Assembly (NCBI RefSeq): GCF_042159835.1
Contig: NZ_JBBVGT010000002.1
Coordinates: 186,001 to 250,000 of the forward strand
DNA: 64,000 bases
Direction: 5' to 3'
Source of the DNA: Albibacterium profundi
GTDB taxonomy: Bacteria; Bacteroidota; Bacteroidia; Sphingobacteriales; Sphingobacteriaceae
Shown here: positions 52,801-60,095 of the stretch, in pieces
How positions within the stretch are numbered: position 1 is the stretch's first letter
How the letters are laid out: each line of letters begins with the position of its first letter
The notes under the pieces: generated by a model
The model's input: the letters and a program-made list of their open reading frames with translations, nothing else
Told to the model about the DNA's origin: nothing
The model's database searches: none
Program-made: the position numbers and the translations under genes

Positions 52801-55242
52801 AATCAATTCGCTCATTTTCTAATTGGCGAAGGATTGAAAAAGGGGAACATCGTAGCTTTCATGTTGGATCGCGGCCCCGAGATGATCATCTCTTTACTCG
52901 GCATTTTAAAAGCTGGAGCAGCATATCTACCATTGGATCCTCAGTTTCCTAGCGACCGTACTGACTTCATGTTAACAGATTCAGAATCACAACTTATTAT
53001 TACCTCTCAGAAATATCTTCATCGATTTAAGGATAAAAATGGTGTAATAACATGGGAGAATGTAGAGGAAAGGGTTTCTCAGGAATCCGACACATTGTCA
53101 GTTGTTAGTTCTAATGCACATGATCTCGCCTATGTTCTTTATACTTCCGGTTCAACCGGAAAACCCAAAGGAGTTCAAATTGAGATGCATAGTCTAGTTA
53201 ACTTCTTACTTAGTATGCAAGAGAAACCCGGCATTTCTCTTAACGATAAGCTTCTTGCAGTAACAACTATATCCTTCGATATTGCAGGGTTAGAACTTTT
53301 GCTTCCTTTAATTTCGGGCGCTGAGATCGTAATGGCTGATTATGAAAAGAGCAGAAATGGAGTTGAACTATTAAATCTCCTAAATCAAAGCAATGCCAAC
53401 ATTATGCAGGCGACTCCGATTACATGGTATATGTTAATCGAATGCGGTTGGCAGCCTACAACAATGTTTAAAGCGTTGTGTGGAGGAGAAAACCTGCCAA
53501 AAGATCTTATTGAAAAACTACTAGCACTAGGGGTTAATCTTTGGAATATGTACGGTCCCACGGAAACTACGATATGGTCCTCTACAAAAAACATTACTTC
53601 ATCAGAAGGAACGATTACAGTAGGAAAACCAATTAATAATACTGAATTCTATATTCTAGATGAAGAGATGAGACAGGTTCCGACAGGCACCGTCGGCGAA
53701 ATATATATTGCTGGAGATGGACTGGCTCGTGGTTATCTAAACAGACCTGAATTAACATCGGAAAAATTCATAAAAAACCCATTTTCTATCAACAAAGATG
53801 CGAGAATGTACAGTACAGGTGATACTGGTTATTTCCTGGATAACGGAGAAGTAGTATGTCTCGGTCGCATGGATTCACAGGTAAAAATCAGAGGTTTTAG
53901 AATTGAACTTGAAGAAATCGAATATAACTTTAACAAATTACCCGGAATAAAAAAATGTATCGTTTCTGTTGATAAGGAAAATCCATATACTCCCCAACTG
54001 CGCGCTTATGTACTTTTAGATACTGAAGAAACAAAAATATCAGCAGACACCGTTATTGAATGGAAAACTCAATTGAAAACAATGATGCCGGACTATATGA
54101 TTCCCACCTCAATCACTGCAGTTGATAAATTTCCAACGACAAATAATGGAAAAATTGATCGAAAGTCATTAGATAAGAGGAAACAAAATGAATCACAGTT
54201 CGCCGAAAAATCCGTAGTAAAGGTTAAAAACGAACTTGAGGAAACTGTCGCAAGAATATGGAGCGAACATTTATTAATTGATCAAATCGATCGAAATAGT
54301 AATTTCTTCGATTTAGGAGGAAATTCCCTATTAGCGATACGGACAATGCGGGCGATCGAAAATGAAACAGGTATTCGAGTTCCAATTAGTATTCTTTTTG
54401 AACATAGCACAATTAAAAGTGTAGCTCACTTTCTGTCGGATAGTAAACAAGAGAAAAAATGGCAATGTCTGGTCCCCATCAAACGAACGGGCACTAAATC
54501 GCCTTTATACCTTGTTCACGGTGGCGGCTTTAATATTCTGACATTTGAGCCTTTGAGCAAACACTTAGATCCTGATCAACCTTTATATGCCTTACAAGGA
54601 CTCGGTTTGTACGATAAAAACACATTACTTCCTACCGTAGAAGAGATTGCCGCTTTTTATATCAATGAGATGTTAGAGAATGATCCAGTCGGGCCCTATC
54701 AGCTGGGCGGCTACTGTTCCGGTGGAATTCTAGCCTATGAAATGGCGGCTCAGCTTCAGGCGATGGGAAAAAAAGTTTCATTTCTTGCTATGCTTGATAC
54801 GAACTATGATTATCCTCCATTAGGCGCAACAACCAATCAGTTAATTCTGCGTGACATCAAAAATATAGTATTGGCCGGAATGCATCTTATAAAATCGTCG
54901 CTACTTCATCCGCGCTTAACGTATCGATATATACGAAACGAAATCGAGAAGAAAAGCAAAATATTCCGAACAAAAAGCCACATATCATTTTATGAAGAAA
55001 CTGTAAACGAGGCCTACGAGCAAGCTTTCAAAACTTACAAAGGGAAGCCACTAAATACTAAAATAACCTTGTTAAAAGCAAAAACCCGTGTGTTTTATGT
55101 CGAAGATCCTAAATTATACGGCTGGAAAAAATTAGCACTGCAAGGAATCGATGTGCACACAATGAAAGGAGACCATACCACGTTTCTAATGCCACCCAAC
55201 GAAAAAGAATTTGCAAAAAAACTTCAGATTTTACTCAACTAA
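46840..55242 (+). CDS. NRPS gene 2: C-A-NMT-PCP-C-A-PCP-TE
   Basis: From the ATG at 46840 (10 bases after gene 1; the longer frame overlaps gene 1) the protein has 2800 residues. Domains: C (20-450; HHLVCDG 163-169), A (480-930), an N-methyltransferase inserted in the A domain between motifs A8 and A10 (about 930-1330; SAM loop LELGTGGG near 997), PCP (Ser 1433), C (about 1490-1920; HHIICDG from 1625), A (about 1940-2440), PCP (Ser 2496) and thioesterase (about 2530-2800; Cys 2626, Asp 2653, His 2779). Codes read by eye are D-I-T-Q-C-G-G-I-W-K and D-I-L-Q-C-G-M-I-W-K, both nearest to the glycine code D-I-L-Q-L-G-L-I-W-K. The likely additions are an N-methylated small residue such as sarcosine, then glycine, followed by release. 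Confidence 0.92.
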   Translation: MELTQNIDNKTIDLQEVDFDPFAGPKLVKVIPTTQSQLEIWLSCIMGGDDANRSYNESISLKLKGDLNRQAIKSAINTLQDRHEILRSTFSPDGKSICIYKPFPVSHTYRDLSEKNPENQQKELDKLHKIDAESVFDLVRGPLLRTYLIKTTEQEHILKISAHHLVCDGWSFGIILENISAIYNSLVGNENIALETPIPYSHYAQEIQEHTSSNEYREIEAFWLNQYNDVPILNLPTDRVRPQVRTFKSHRADFSVPKSIIESLKSFGSKKKASLITTLIAAFESYLHLLTKQNDIVLGLPASGQSATGNYELVGHCVNLLPLRSKINGDESFMDYLDKRKSEIMDAYDHQQFTFSSLLQKLNIARDSSRIPLVPVIFNVDMGMDANVSFSGLEHELFSDPRAYENFEIFLNITGTEQKLNFEWSYNSLLFTSDTIEKMMSEFQSLLECLIAEPSIKIKDIHISRNRSLLRDLDQWNNTVVTYPKDKTVADLVNETAIRYPSKAAIIFNDQETTYTELNQQSNRIAHYLINQGVKENDIIALVADRSPEMIITLLGIIKSGAAYLPIDPQYPEGRIQFMLEDSGVKYALVSQTQQATLHTAATKLIIEDLLLSLQNTSSSYPSLNLTADRTAYVLYTSGSTGKPKGVQIKHPSLTNFLLSVQKEPGIKENDVLLAVSTISFDIAATEIFLPLISGASVYLADTNSTRDGRALFDIVQNKGISIMQATPLTWRIMLAAGWNQKLPLKVICTGEAFPKDLAETLLLKSSEVWNGYGPTEATIWASIKKLSVSDELITIGNPIANTQLYILDEHLSPVPLGTSGELYIAGDCLADGYLNRPDLSDQKFLPNPFKPGTKIYQTGDLGYRLPNGEVVCLGRADAQVKIRGHRIELGEIEYNLIQQAGIKEAVVVADGDDKDNQQLLAYVVPDEKDSSGWMERWDDLYTLGIKSEESVPLEDQNLDIAIISQYNNQEDIKEHGREWTQEGLKRIRALKAKKILELGTGGGHLLFELAPNAEKYIATDYSDVAISKLNDKLALNKERWKHVNAFRAPADDFSSIQEKDFDLIFFHGVVQYFPTLEYLVKVLETAVDHLRDGGCIHIGDSQTLSAISMHFATEQLALLQDQVSVDEFEKIVRYQTEKEEEISIDPGFFYFLPQLIPNITAVDVQIRGGDYSNEATKCHYDIWLYKGESVPRTVANDIVETWHERSSLESIDTLLSDHSNKVILIRDIPNQRVVKDYALSQIVRTLDKNDTVKTIKGKLRAINPTGINPTELWRLGEQRGFKTHIRWTNDASDGNIEVVFIPVNLGECLPDAPSQLVITSEKEYLRVKKDTVEILSIPDHQIHLWKNKLKAHLPEFMIPNALIALNRFPTTENGKIDRKSLPQPAKILAETQSSQAKPSNATEQLIHDLWCKHLDLTSVDIHSNFFELGGHSLIAVRLMLDLEKETGIRLPISALFQNSSIAKLAQKIVLNDEQKLSVQPSATSLESQTITAPTTKPQKEIWTSCILGGENANRAYNISYAQKLYGKLDLEILRSSIQELVNRHQSLRSTFNDEGTEIIINPNVVADYTFFEISNLSPYEQKEFIDKELHKCATDVLDLQQAPLFKAIVIQTSQDEHLFIISFHHIICDGFSTSIIMKELSEVYNAKLSGTNLKIAPAVSLSDFTNKTDKYYKSDEYNETIRFWIDQYQGETPVLNLPTDFTRPQKRTYNGARAYFHVANDNIKKLKALAFNNGCSSAILFRSIFEIFLSRICNQKTIITGLPVAGQLNEENTNLVGHCVNLLPLKTTINPKLTFEAYLAERRDSILEVYNHYNITFSDLLSSLKYKRDTSRLPLTPVFLNINSDKFEFEFINLKKETYPTKKLFETFEIALNIDDLTTEVVFRWDYNTDLFKSETIEEFQREFETLINIFSNESNIIIGKIATKHDKEYEALLKKVADWNSTQQIYPKDKNITAYIDEISNSYPSKTALTYNNQHITYQELNLQSNQFAHFLIGEGLKKGNIVAFMLDRGPEMIISLLGILKAGAAYLPLDPQFPSDRTDFMLTDSESQLIITSQKYLHRFKDKNGVITWENVEERVSQESDTLSVVSSNAHDLAYVLYTSGSTGKPKGVQIEMHSLVNFLLSMQEKPGISLNDKLLAVTTISFDIAGLELLLPLISGAEIVMADYEKSRNGVELLNLLNQSNANIMQATPITWYMLIECGWQPTTMFKALCGGENLPKDLIEKLLALGVNLWNMYGPTETTIWSSTKNITSSEGTITVGKPINNTEFYILDEEMRQVPTGTVGEIYIAGDGLARGYLNRPELTSEKFIKNPFSINKDARMYSTGDTGYFLDNGEVVCLGRMDSQVKIRGFRIELEEIEYNFNKLPGIKKCIVSVDKENPYTPQLRAYVLLDTEETKISADTVIEWKTQLKTMMPDYMIPTSITAVDKFPTTNNGKIDRKSLDKRKQNESQFAEKSVVKVKNELEETVARIWSEHLLIDQIDRNSNFFDLGGNSLLAIRTMRAIENETGIRVPISILFEHSTIKSVAHFLSDSKQEKKWQCLVPIKRTGTKSPLYLVHGGGFNILTFEPLSKHLDPDQPLYALQGLGLYDKNTLLPTVEEIAAFYINEMLENDPVGPYQLGGYCSGGILAYEMAAQLQAMGKKVSFLAMLDTNYDYPPLGATTNQLILRDIKNIVLAGMHLIKSSLLHPRLTYRYIRNEIEKKSKIFRTKSHISFYEETVNEAYEQAFKTYKGKPLNTKITLLKAKTRVFYVEDPKLYGWKKLALQGIDVHTMKGDHTTFLMPPNEKEFAKKLQILLN

Positions 55243-55246
55243 AATT

Positions 55247-55296
55247 ATACCCATTAGTTGGTATTGCCCCTGCTGATGGCCGTCTGTACCTTTATT
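55247..55296 (+). promoter_or_regulatory. Second copy of the conserved promoter/operator element, before gene 3
   Basis: ATACCCATTAGTTGGTATTG (55247-55266) differs from the copy before gene 1 at two of 20 bases, both in the spacer of the ATACC / GGTAT dyad. After exactly 20 bases comes TACCTTTATT (55287-55296), identical to the first copy. It lies in the 77-base gap between genes 2 and 3, so gene 3 probably has its own promoter under the same control. Confidence 0.6.
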
Positions 55297-55315
55297 TATT
55301 GTTTCAGACGGCTAT
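55276..55315 (+). promoter_or_regulatory. Inverted repeat before gene 3
   Basis: GCCGTCTG (55279-55286) and CAGACGGC (55305-55312) pair perfectly; with flanking bases the stem reaches 11 bp including one G-T, with an 18-base loop that contains the proposed -7 box. No T run follows. It holds the same place, relative to the conserved element, as the unrelated-sequence repeat before gene 1, suggesting a shared arrangement rather than shared sequence. Confidence 0.5.
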
Positions 55316-55319
55316 TATC

Positions 55320-58300
55320 ATGAATAAAGACTTTTTCTCGATTCCCTCCACATCAATTCTTGCAAAAATTGATGCACATCTCTACGATTCGCCCGATCGA
55401 ACGGCTATTTCGTTTGATAACCAAGAAGTTAGTTTTTATAAACTTATTACTGAATCCAATCAGCTTGCCCAATACCTTATCTCCCAAGGAGTAGGCAAAG
55501 GAGACATCGTTGCGCTATGTCTGGATAGATCGCCCAACCTGATTGTCTTAATGCTCGCCGTCCTCAAAGCAGGAGCTGCCTATTTGCCATTAGATCCCAC
55601 TTACCCTAAAGACCGTATCGAGTTCATGGTCGAGGATTCTGGCGCGAAGTCATTAATCACGCAAACTCGTCTGGAGAATAAGTTTGACATTTTAGTCCCA
55701 AAATTACTTCAAGAAGATATTTGGCTTGAGCTAAGCAGATATGAACCTACACAACACTATGATATTGAGGCATCTGATTTAGCTTACATTCTCTACACAT
55801 CAGGTACTACAGGAAAGCCGAAAGGCGTGCAGATTGAACACGGGTCACTTGCCAACTTCCTGTTAAGCATGCAACAACGTCCTGGCATAAGTAACGATGA
55901 TATTCTTTTAGCCACCACAACCATATCTTTTGACATCGCCGGCCTTGAAATCTTCTTACCATTGATCAGCGGTGCCAAACTTGTTTTTTGTACAACTGAA
56001 GAGTCAAGAGACGGATTTGCTTTATTAAAACTTCTAAAGAAACATCATGTCACGATGATGCAGGCCACCCCTGCTACATGGCGGATGCTCCTGAATAGTG
56101 GTTGGAAAGAAAAGCTACCCATTAAAATATTATGTGGTGGTGAAGTACTCTCACAAAAATTAGCGAAGCAACTACTCGCACTCAGTAATGAACTGTGGAA
56201 CATGTACGGCCCGACAGAGACCACAATCTGGTCATCCATTCAACAGATCACTGACGGATCGGATATTACCATCGGCAAGCCGATTCAAGCCACGCAATTT
56301 TATATTGTCGACGAAAACCTGACAATTCTAGAACCCGGTTCTATCGGGGAAATCGCCATAGCTGGCGCCGGTGTCGCAAGAGGTTACCTGAACAGGGAAA
56401 AACTTAACGATGAAAAGTTTATACTGCTCGACTTAGGTAATAATCCAGAACGTGTATACCTCACGGGCGATCTTGGCTACCTCAACGAAAATCAAGAATT
56501 CATTTGTTTGGGACGCAAAGACGATCAAGTAAAAATCAACGGACATCGCATTGAGTTGCAAGAAATTGAGACCACACTTAACCAATTGGAAACAATAAAA
56601 GAGTCTCTAGTAATCAGCAAAAAAAACGCAGACGAAACCCAGAGCCTTGTCGCCTATATTATTGAAAAGCCTAACTTCAATAAACAAGAGGCTATACAAC
56701 ATCTACAAAATACATTACCGGATTATATGGTTCCACTGGTGTTCATTAGCTTAACCAGTTTTCCGTTAACAGCAAACGGCAAGGTCGATAAAAAACAACT
56801 TCCTGAACTATCCGAAACACGCCGTCTGGATGGAGTTTATGTTCCCCCAAACAGCAATACCGAGTTACTGCTACAAAGCATTTGGTCAGACATACTTTGT
56901 CTGAAGCAACAAATAATCAGTATTGACCATAATTTTTTCGAATTGGGGGGCACGTCTTTATTAGCGCATCAATTGGTCCAATATCTTGGTCAACACAATA
57001 TTGATGTTTTTCCCACACATGTTTATCAATACCCAACCATTGAACAGTTAAGCGCCTTTATCAATGGTACGGAGAAGGAATCTGATGAAACCAACTTTAC
57101 AGAGCATCCAGCTGACGAGGACGATGATATAGCCGTTATCGGTATGGCAGTGCGTTTTCCAGACGCCTCCACAATTGAAGAGTTTTGGGAAAACCTGAAA
57201 ACAGGTAAAGAGAGCATAAGCTTTTTTAGTGACGATGAACTCGATGAAAGCCTTTCAGCTGATTTGGTCAACAGACCCAATTATGTCAAGGCACGGGGAA
57301 TTTTAAATGATATTGACAAGTTTGATTCTGCATTCTTCGGAATGAACCCAAAATCTGCTGAGATTATGGATCCCCAACAAAGGATTTTTTTGGAACTCGC
57401 TTGGGAAACGTTAGAAAATGCTGGTTACGCAAAAGATCTACAAAAACCCCAATCCATAGGTGTCTTCGCTGGCTGTAGCCATAACTCTTACTACACCAAA
57501 AACGTACTTCAGTATCCCGAACTGATTGAACAAATGGGAGAATTTCATGTCTTAACTTTGAACGACAAAGATTACCTCACTTCGCGTGCTGCTTTCTCCT
57601 TCAATCTCAGAGGCCCAGCAGTTACTATTCAATCCGCTTGTTCAACATCATTATTGGCCATCGCTCAAGCAGTCGACAGTATTCGAAAAGGTCAATGCAC
57701 TATGGCCTTAGCAGGCGGTATAGCCATCAATCCACCCGTAAAAAGCGGACATCTTTATCAGGAAGGAGCAATATTCAGTAAAGATGGCCACTGCCGGCCT
57801 TTTGATGCTCAAGCCAGCGGAACGCTTTTTAGTGATGGTGGAGGACTTGTTATGTTAAAACGCAAGAGTCAGGCATTAAAAGATGGAGATCACATTTACG
57901 CGTGCATTAAGGGCATCGGCACAAGTAACGATGGGAACAATAAAGGCAGTTTTACCGCACCTAGTGCAGAAGGACAAGCAGATGCTATCAAAATGGCATT
58001 AAAAGATGGCGAAGTATCGCCCACAAGCATCGGCTATATTGAGGCGCACGGCACAGCAACACCATTAGGTGACCCCATCGAAATTGAAGGGTTAAAACTA
58101 GCTTTCGGAGAAGTACACGAGAAACAATATTGTCATATAGGATCCGTAAAGGGCAATTTCGGACACCTCACCGTAGCGGCTGGAGTAGCTGGTTTTATTA
58201 AAACTTGCTTATCGCTCTATTACCAAGAGATTCCAGCGTCAATACATTATAACTCGCCTAATCCCATTATAAACTTTCAGGACTCTCCTTTTATAGTAGC

Positions 58301-60095
58301 CAACGAGCATAAGGCATGGAATACGCCCCAAATCAGGCGAGCTGGCGTCAGTTCGTTTGGTATCGGAGGCACGAATGTCCATGTCGTCCTCGAAGAAAAC
58401 GTGCCGAACAAAGAAGAGAAAGATGCAATAGCTTCATCCCCCTTCCACCTAATAAACTGGTCGGCGAAGACTGAAACTAGCTGTATTCTTTACCAAGATA
58501 AACTTCGAAGTTTTCTCATTGAAAAACCCAATTTAAATATTGACAACCTAAGTCGCACGCTCCAGTTACACAAAGACAATCTCTCTTACCGGAGATATAC
58601 CGTTGCTTCAAACAGGGAAATGCTAATTAGCGATCTTGAAAACCAATCGAAATCTAAGGCCAAATGGGCACGTACCGTCAAAACCTTAGCATTTGTCTTC
58701 CCAGGTCAAGGTGCACAGTATATCAACATGGGAAAAGAAATCTATGAATGTGAGCCTGTATTTCGAGAAGAAATCGATCGTTGCGCAGAAATCTTAAACG
58801 ATATCATCGACAAGGATATCAGACGAATTCTTTTCCCTGCATCAGTCGATTATAACGCAGAAGACAACCTGACCAACACACTTTATACCCAACTTACACT
58901 TTTCGTTGTCGAGTACGCTTTAGCCAAACTATGGATAAGCTGGGGAGTTAAACCCAATATACTCGTTGGTCATAGCGTCGGAGAGTTTGTGGCTGCACAC
59001 CTATCAGGCATATTTAGTTTAAAAGATGCACTCTACCTCATTGCTTTACGTGGTGAGTTCATGCTACAACTTCCTGAAGGAAGCATGTTGGCTGTTAGAA
59101 CAAAAGATATCAACGAAATACTTCCATCTGATTTAGATATTGCAGCTATTAACTCGCCTGACGTAGCAATTGTTTCCGGATCTGCCGATTCGATCAAACA
59201 ATTGGCGAATAAGCTCACTTCAAAAAATATATCATCAAAGCTACTAGCAGCCAATAAAGCCTTTCACTCTCGAATGGTAGATCCTATAATCGACCCGTTT
59301 CAAAAGGCAGTCCAGAGCATATCCCTGAATACTCCAAAAACACCAATCATATCAACGGTAACTGGTACCTGGCTAACAGACTCCGAAGCTCTTTCACCAT
59401 CCTACTGGGCCTCACACCTACGTTCTACAGTCAACTTTGCCGCAGCAATCCATCTCCTAAAACAAGAGTCCTTCGCTTTGGCTATTGAAGTGGGACCCAA
59501 AAACACGTTAACAAATCTTATTCGCCAGCAAATAGCTGATAGCGATTTGAAAACTTACGCCAGCTTAGCCAGCAGTTCATTAGGTGACTATTACGCAATC
59601 TTAGATTGCGTGGGCTCTATCTGGTCGGAAGGTTACGCATTGGATTGGCAGAAATTTAACGCTTTGAGACCAACAGCTCGCGTCACGACTCCGACTTATG
59701 CATTTGACCGTCAAAGCTATTGGCTTGACGCCAAGTCACCAAAAGTAGAAGTGATTCATGATGATCACTATAAAACGTTGGAAAGAAGAAATGTGGAGAT
59801 AGCAAGAAACACCGTTATCAGCTCTTCAAATTCAATTGTGATTGAAATAAGAAATATTATTGAAGATATCTCGGGACTCTATTTAGACAACATAAGCGAT
59901 GAATGCAGTTTTATTGAAATGGGTCTGGATTCCCTTCTTCTCACCCAACTGGCCTCTACATTACAAAGACAATTTCAAGTGTCCATTAATTTCCGAAAGC
60001 TAAATGAAGAATTATTCAACATTGAGATTCTAGCAGCGCACATTAACAAACAAAAAGAAAACAACCATGAACCCTATGCTATATCCACTAAATAA
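55320..60095 (+). CDS. Hybrid NRPS-PKS gene 3: A-PCP-KS-AT-ACP
   Basis: From the ATG at 55320 the protein has 1591 residues; the frame extends to a TTG at 55299, which I reject. Domains: adenylation (1-500), PCP (FFELGGTSLLAH, Ser 546), ketosynthase (about 603-1030; Cys 774, His 910, His 949), acyltransferase (1120-1420; GHSVGE Ser 1219; the usual HAFH reads KAFH) and ACP (MGLDSLLL, Ser 1538). The A code is D-I-L-Q-C-G-M-I-W-K, glycine-like and identical to that of the second A domain of gene 2. There is no condensation, ketoreductase or aminotransferase domain, so the expected output is a 4-amino-3-oxoacyl unit left as a ketone unless modified in trans. It ends in an ACP that should feed the C domain of gene 4. 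Confidence 0.92.
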   Translation: MNKDFFSIPSTSILAKIDAHLYDSPDRTAISFDNQEVSFYKLITESNQLAQYLISQGVGKGDIVALCLDRSPNLIVLMLAVLKAGAAYLPLDPTYPKDRIEFMVEDSGAKSLITQTRLENKFDILVPKLLQEDIWLELSRYEPTQHYDIEASDLAYILYTSGTTGKPKGVQIEHGSLANFLLSMQQRPGISNDDILLATTTISFDIAGLEIFLPLISGAKLVFCTTEESRDGFALLKLLKKHHVTMMQATPATWRMLLNSGWKEKLPIKILCGGEVLSQKLAKQLLALSNELWNMYGPTETTIWSSIQQITDGSDITIGKPIQATQFYIVDENLTILEPGSIGEIAIAGAGVARGYLNREKLNDEKFILLDLGNNPERVYLTGDLGYLNENQEFICLGRKDDQVKINGHRIELQEIETTLNQLETIKESLVISKKNADETQSLVAYIIEKPNFNKQEAIQHLQNTLPDYMVPLVFISLTSFPLTANGKVDKKQLPELSETRRLDGVYVPPNSNTELLLQSIWSDILCLKQQIISIDHNFFELGGTSLLAHQLVQYLGQHNIDVFPTHVYQYPTIEQLSAFINGTEKESDETNFTEHPADEDDDIAVIGMAVRFPDASTIEEFWENLKTGKESISFFSDDELDESLSADLVNRPNYVKARGILNDIDKFDSAFFGMNPKSAEIMDPQQRIFLELAWETLENAGYAKDLQKPQSIGVFAGCSHNSYYTKNVLQYPELIEQMGEFHVLTLNDKDYLTSRAAFSFNLRGPAVTIQSACSTSLLAIAQAVDSIRKGQCTMALAGGIAINPPVKSGHLYQEGAIFSKDGHCRPFDAQASGTLFSDGGGLVMLKRKSQALKDGDHIYACIKGIGTSNDGNNKGSFTAPSAEGQADAIKMALKDGEVSPTSIGYIEAHGTATPLGDPIEIEGLKLAFGEVHEKQYCHIGSVKGNFGHLTVAAGVAGFIKTCLSLYYQEIPASIHYNSPNPIINFQDSPFIVANEHKAWNTPQIRRAGVSSFGIGGTNVHVVLEENVPNKEEKDAIASSPFHLINWSAKTETSCILYQDKLRSFLIEKPNLNIDNLSRTLQLHKDNLSYRRYTVASNREMLISDLENQSKSKAKWARTVKTLAFVFPGQGAQYINMGKEIYECEPVFREEIDRCAEILNDIIDKDIRRILFPASVDYNAEDNLTNTLYTQLTLFVVEYALAKLWISWGVKPNILVGHSVGEFVAAHLSGIFSLKDALYLIALRGEFMLQLPEGSMLAVRTKDINEILPSDLDIAAINSPDVAIVSGSADSIKQLANKLTSKNISSKLLAANKAFHSRMVDPIIDPFQKAVQSISLNTPKTPIISTVTGTWLTDSEALSPSYWASHLRSTVNFAAAIHLLKQESFALAIEVGPKNTLTNLIRQQIADSDLKTYASLASSSLGDYYAILDCVGSIWSEGYALDWQKFNALRPTARVTTPTYAFDRQSYWLDAKSPKVEVIHDDHYKTLERRNVEIARNTVISSSNSIVIEIRNIIEDISGLYLDNISDECSFIEMGLDSLLLTQLASTLQRQFQVSINFRKLNEELFNIEILAAHINKQKENNHEPYAISTK

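Noticed and set aside
54709..54723. Serine in the thioesterase elbow taken as the nucleophile.
   Set aside because: In G-Y-C-S-G-G the third position of the GxSxG-type turn is the cysteine; the serine is the next residue.
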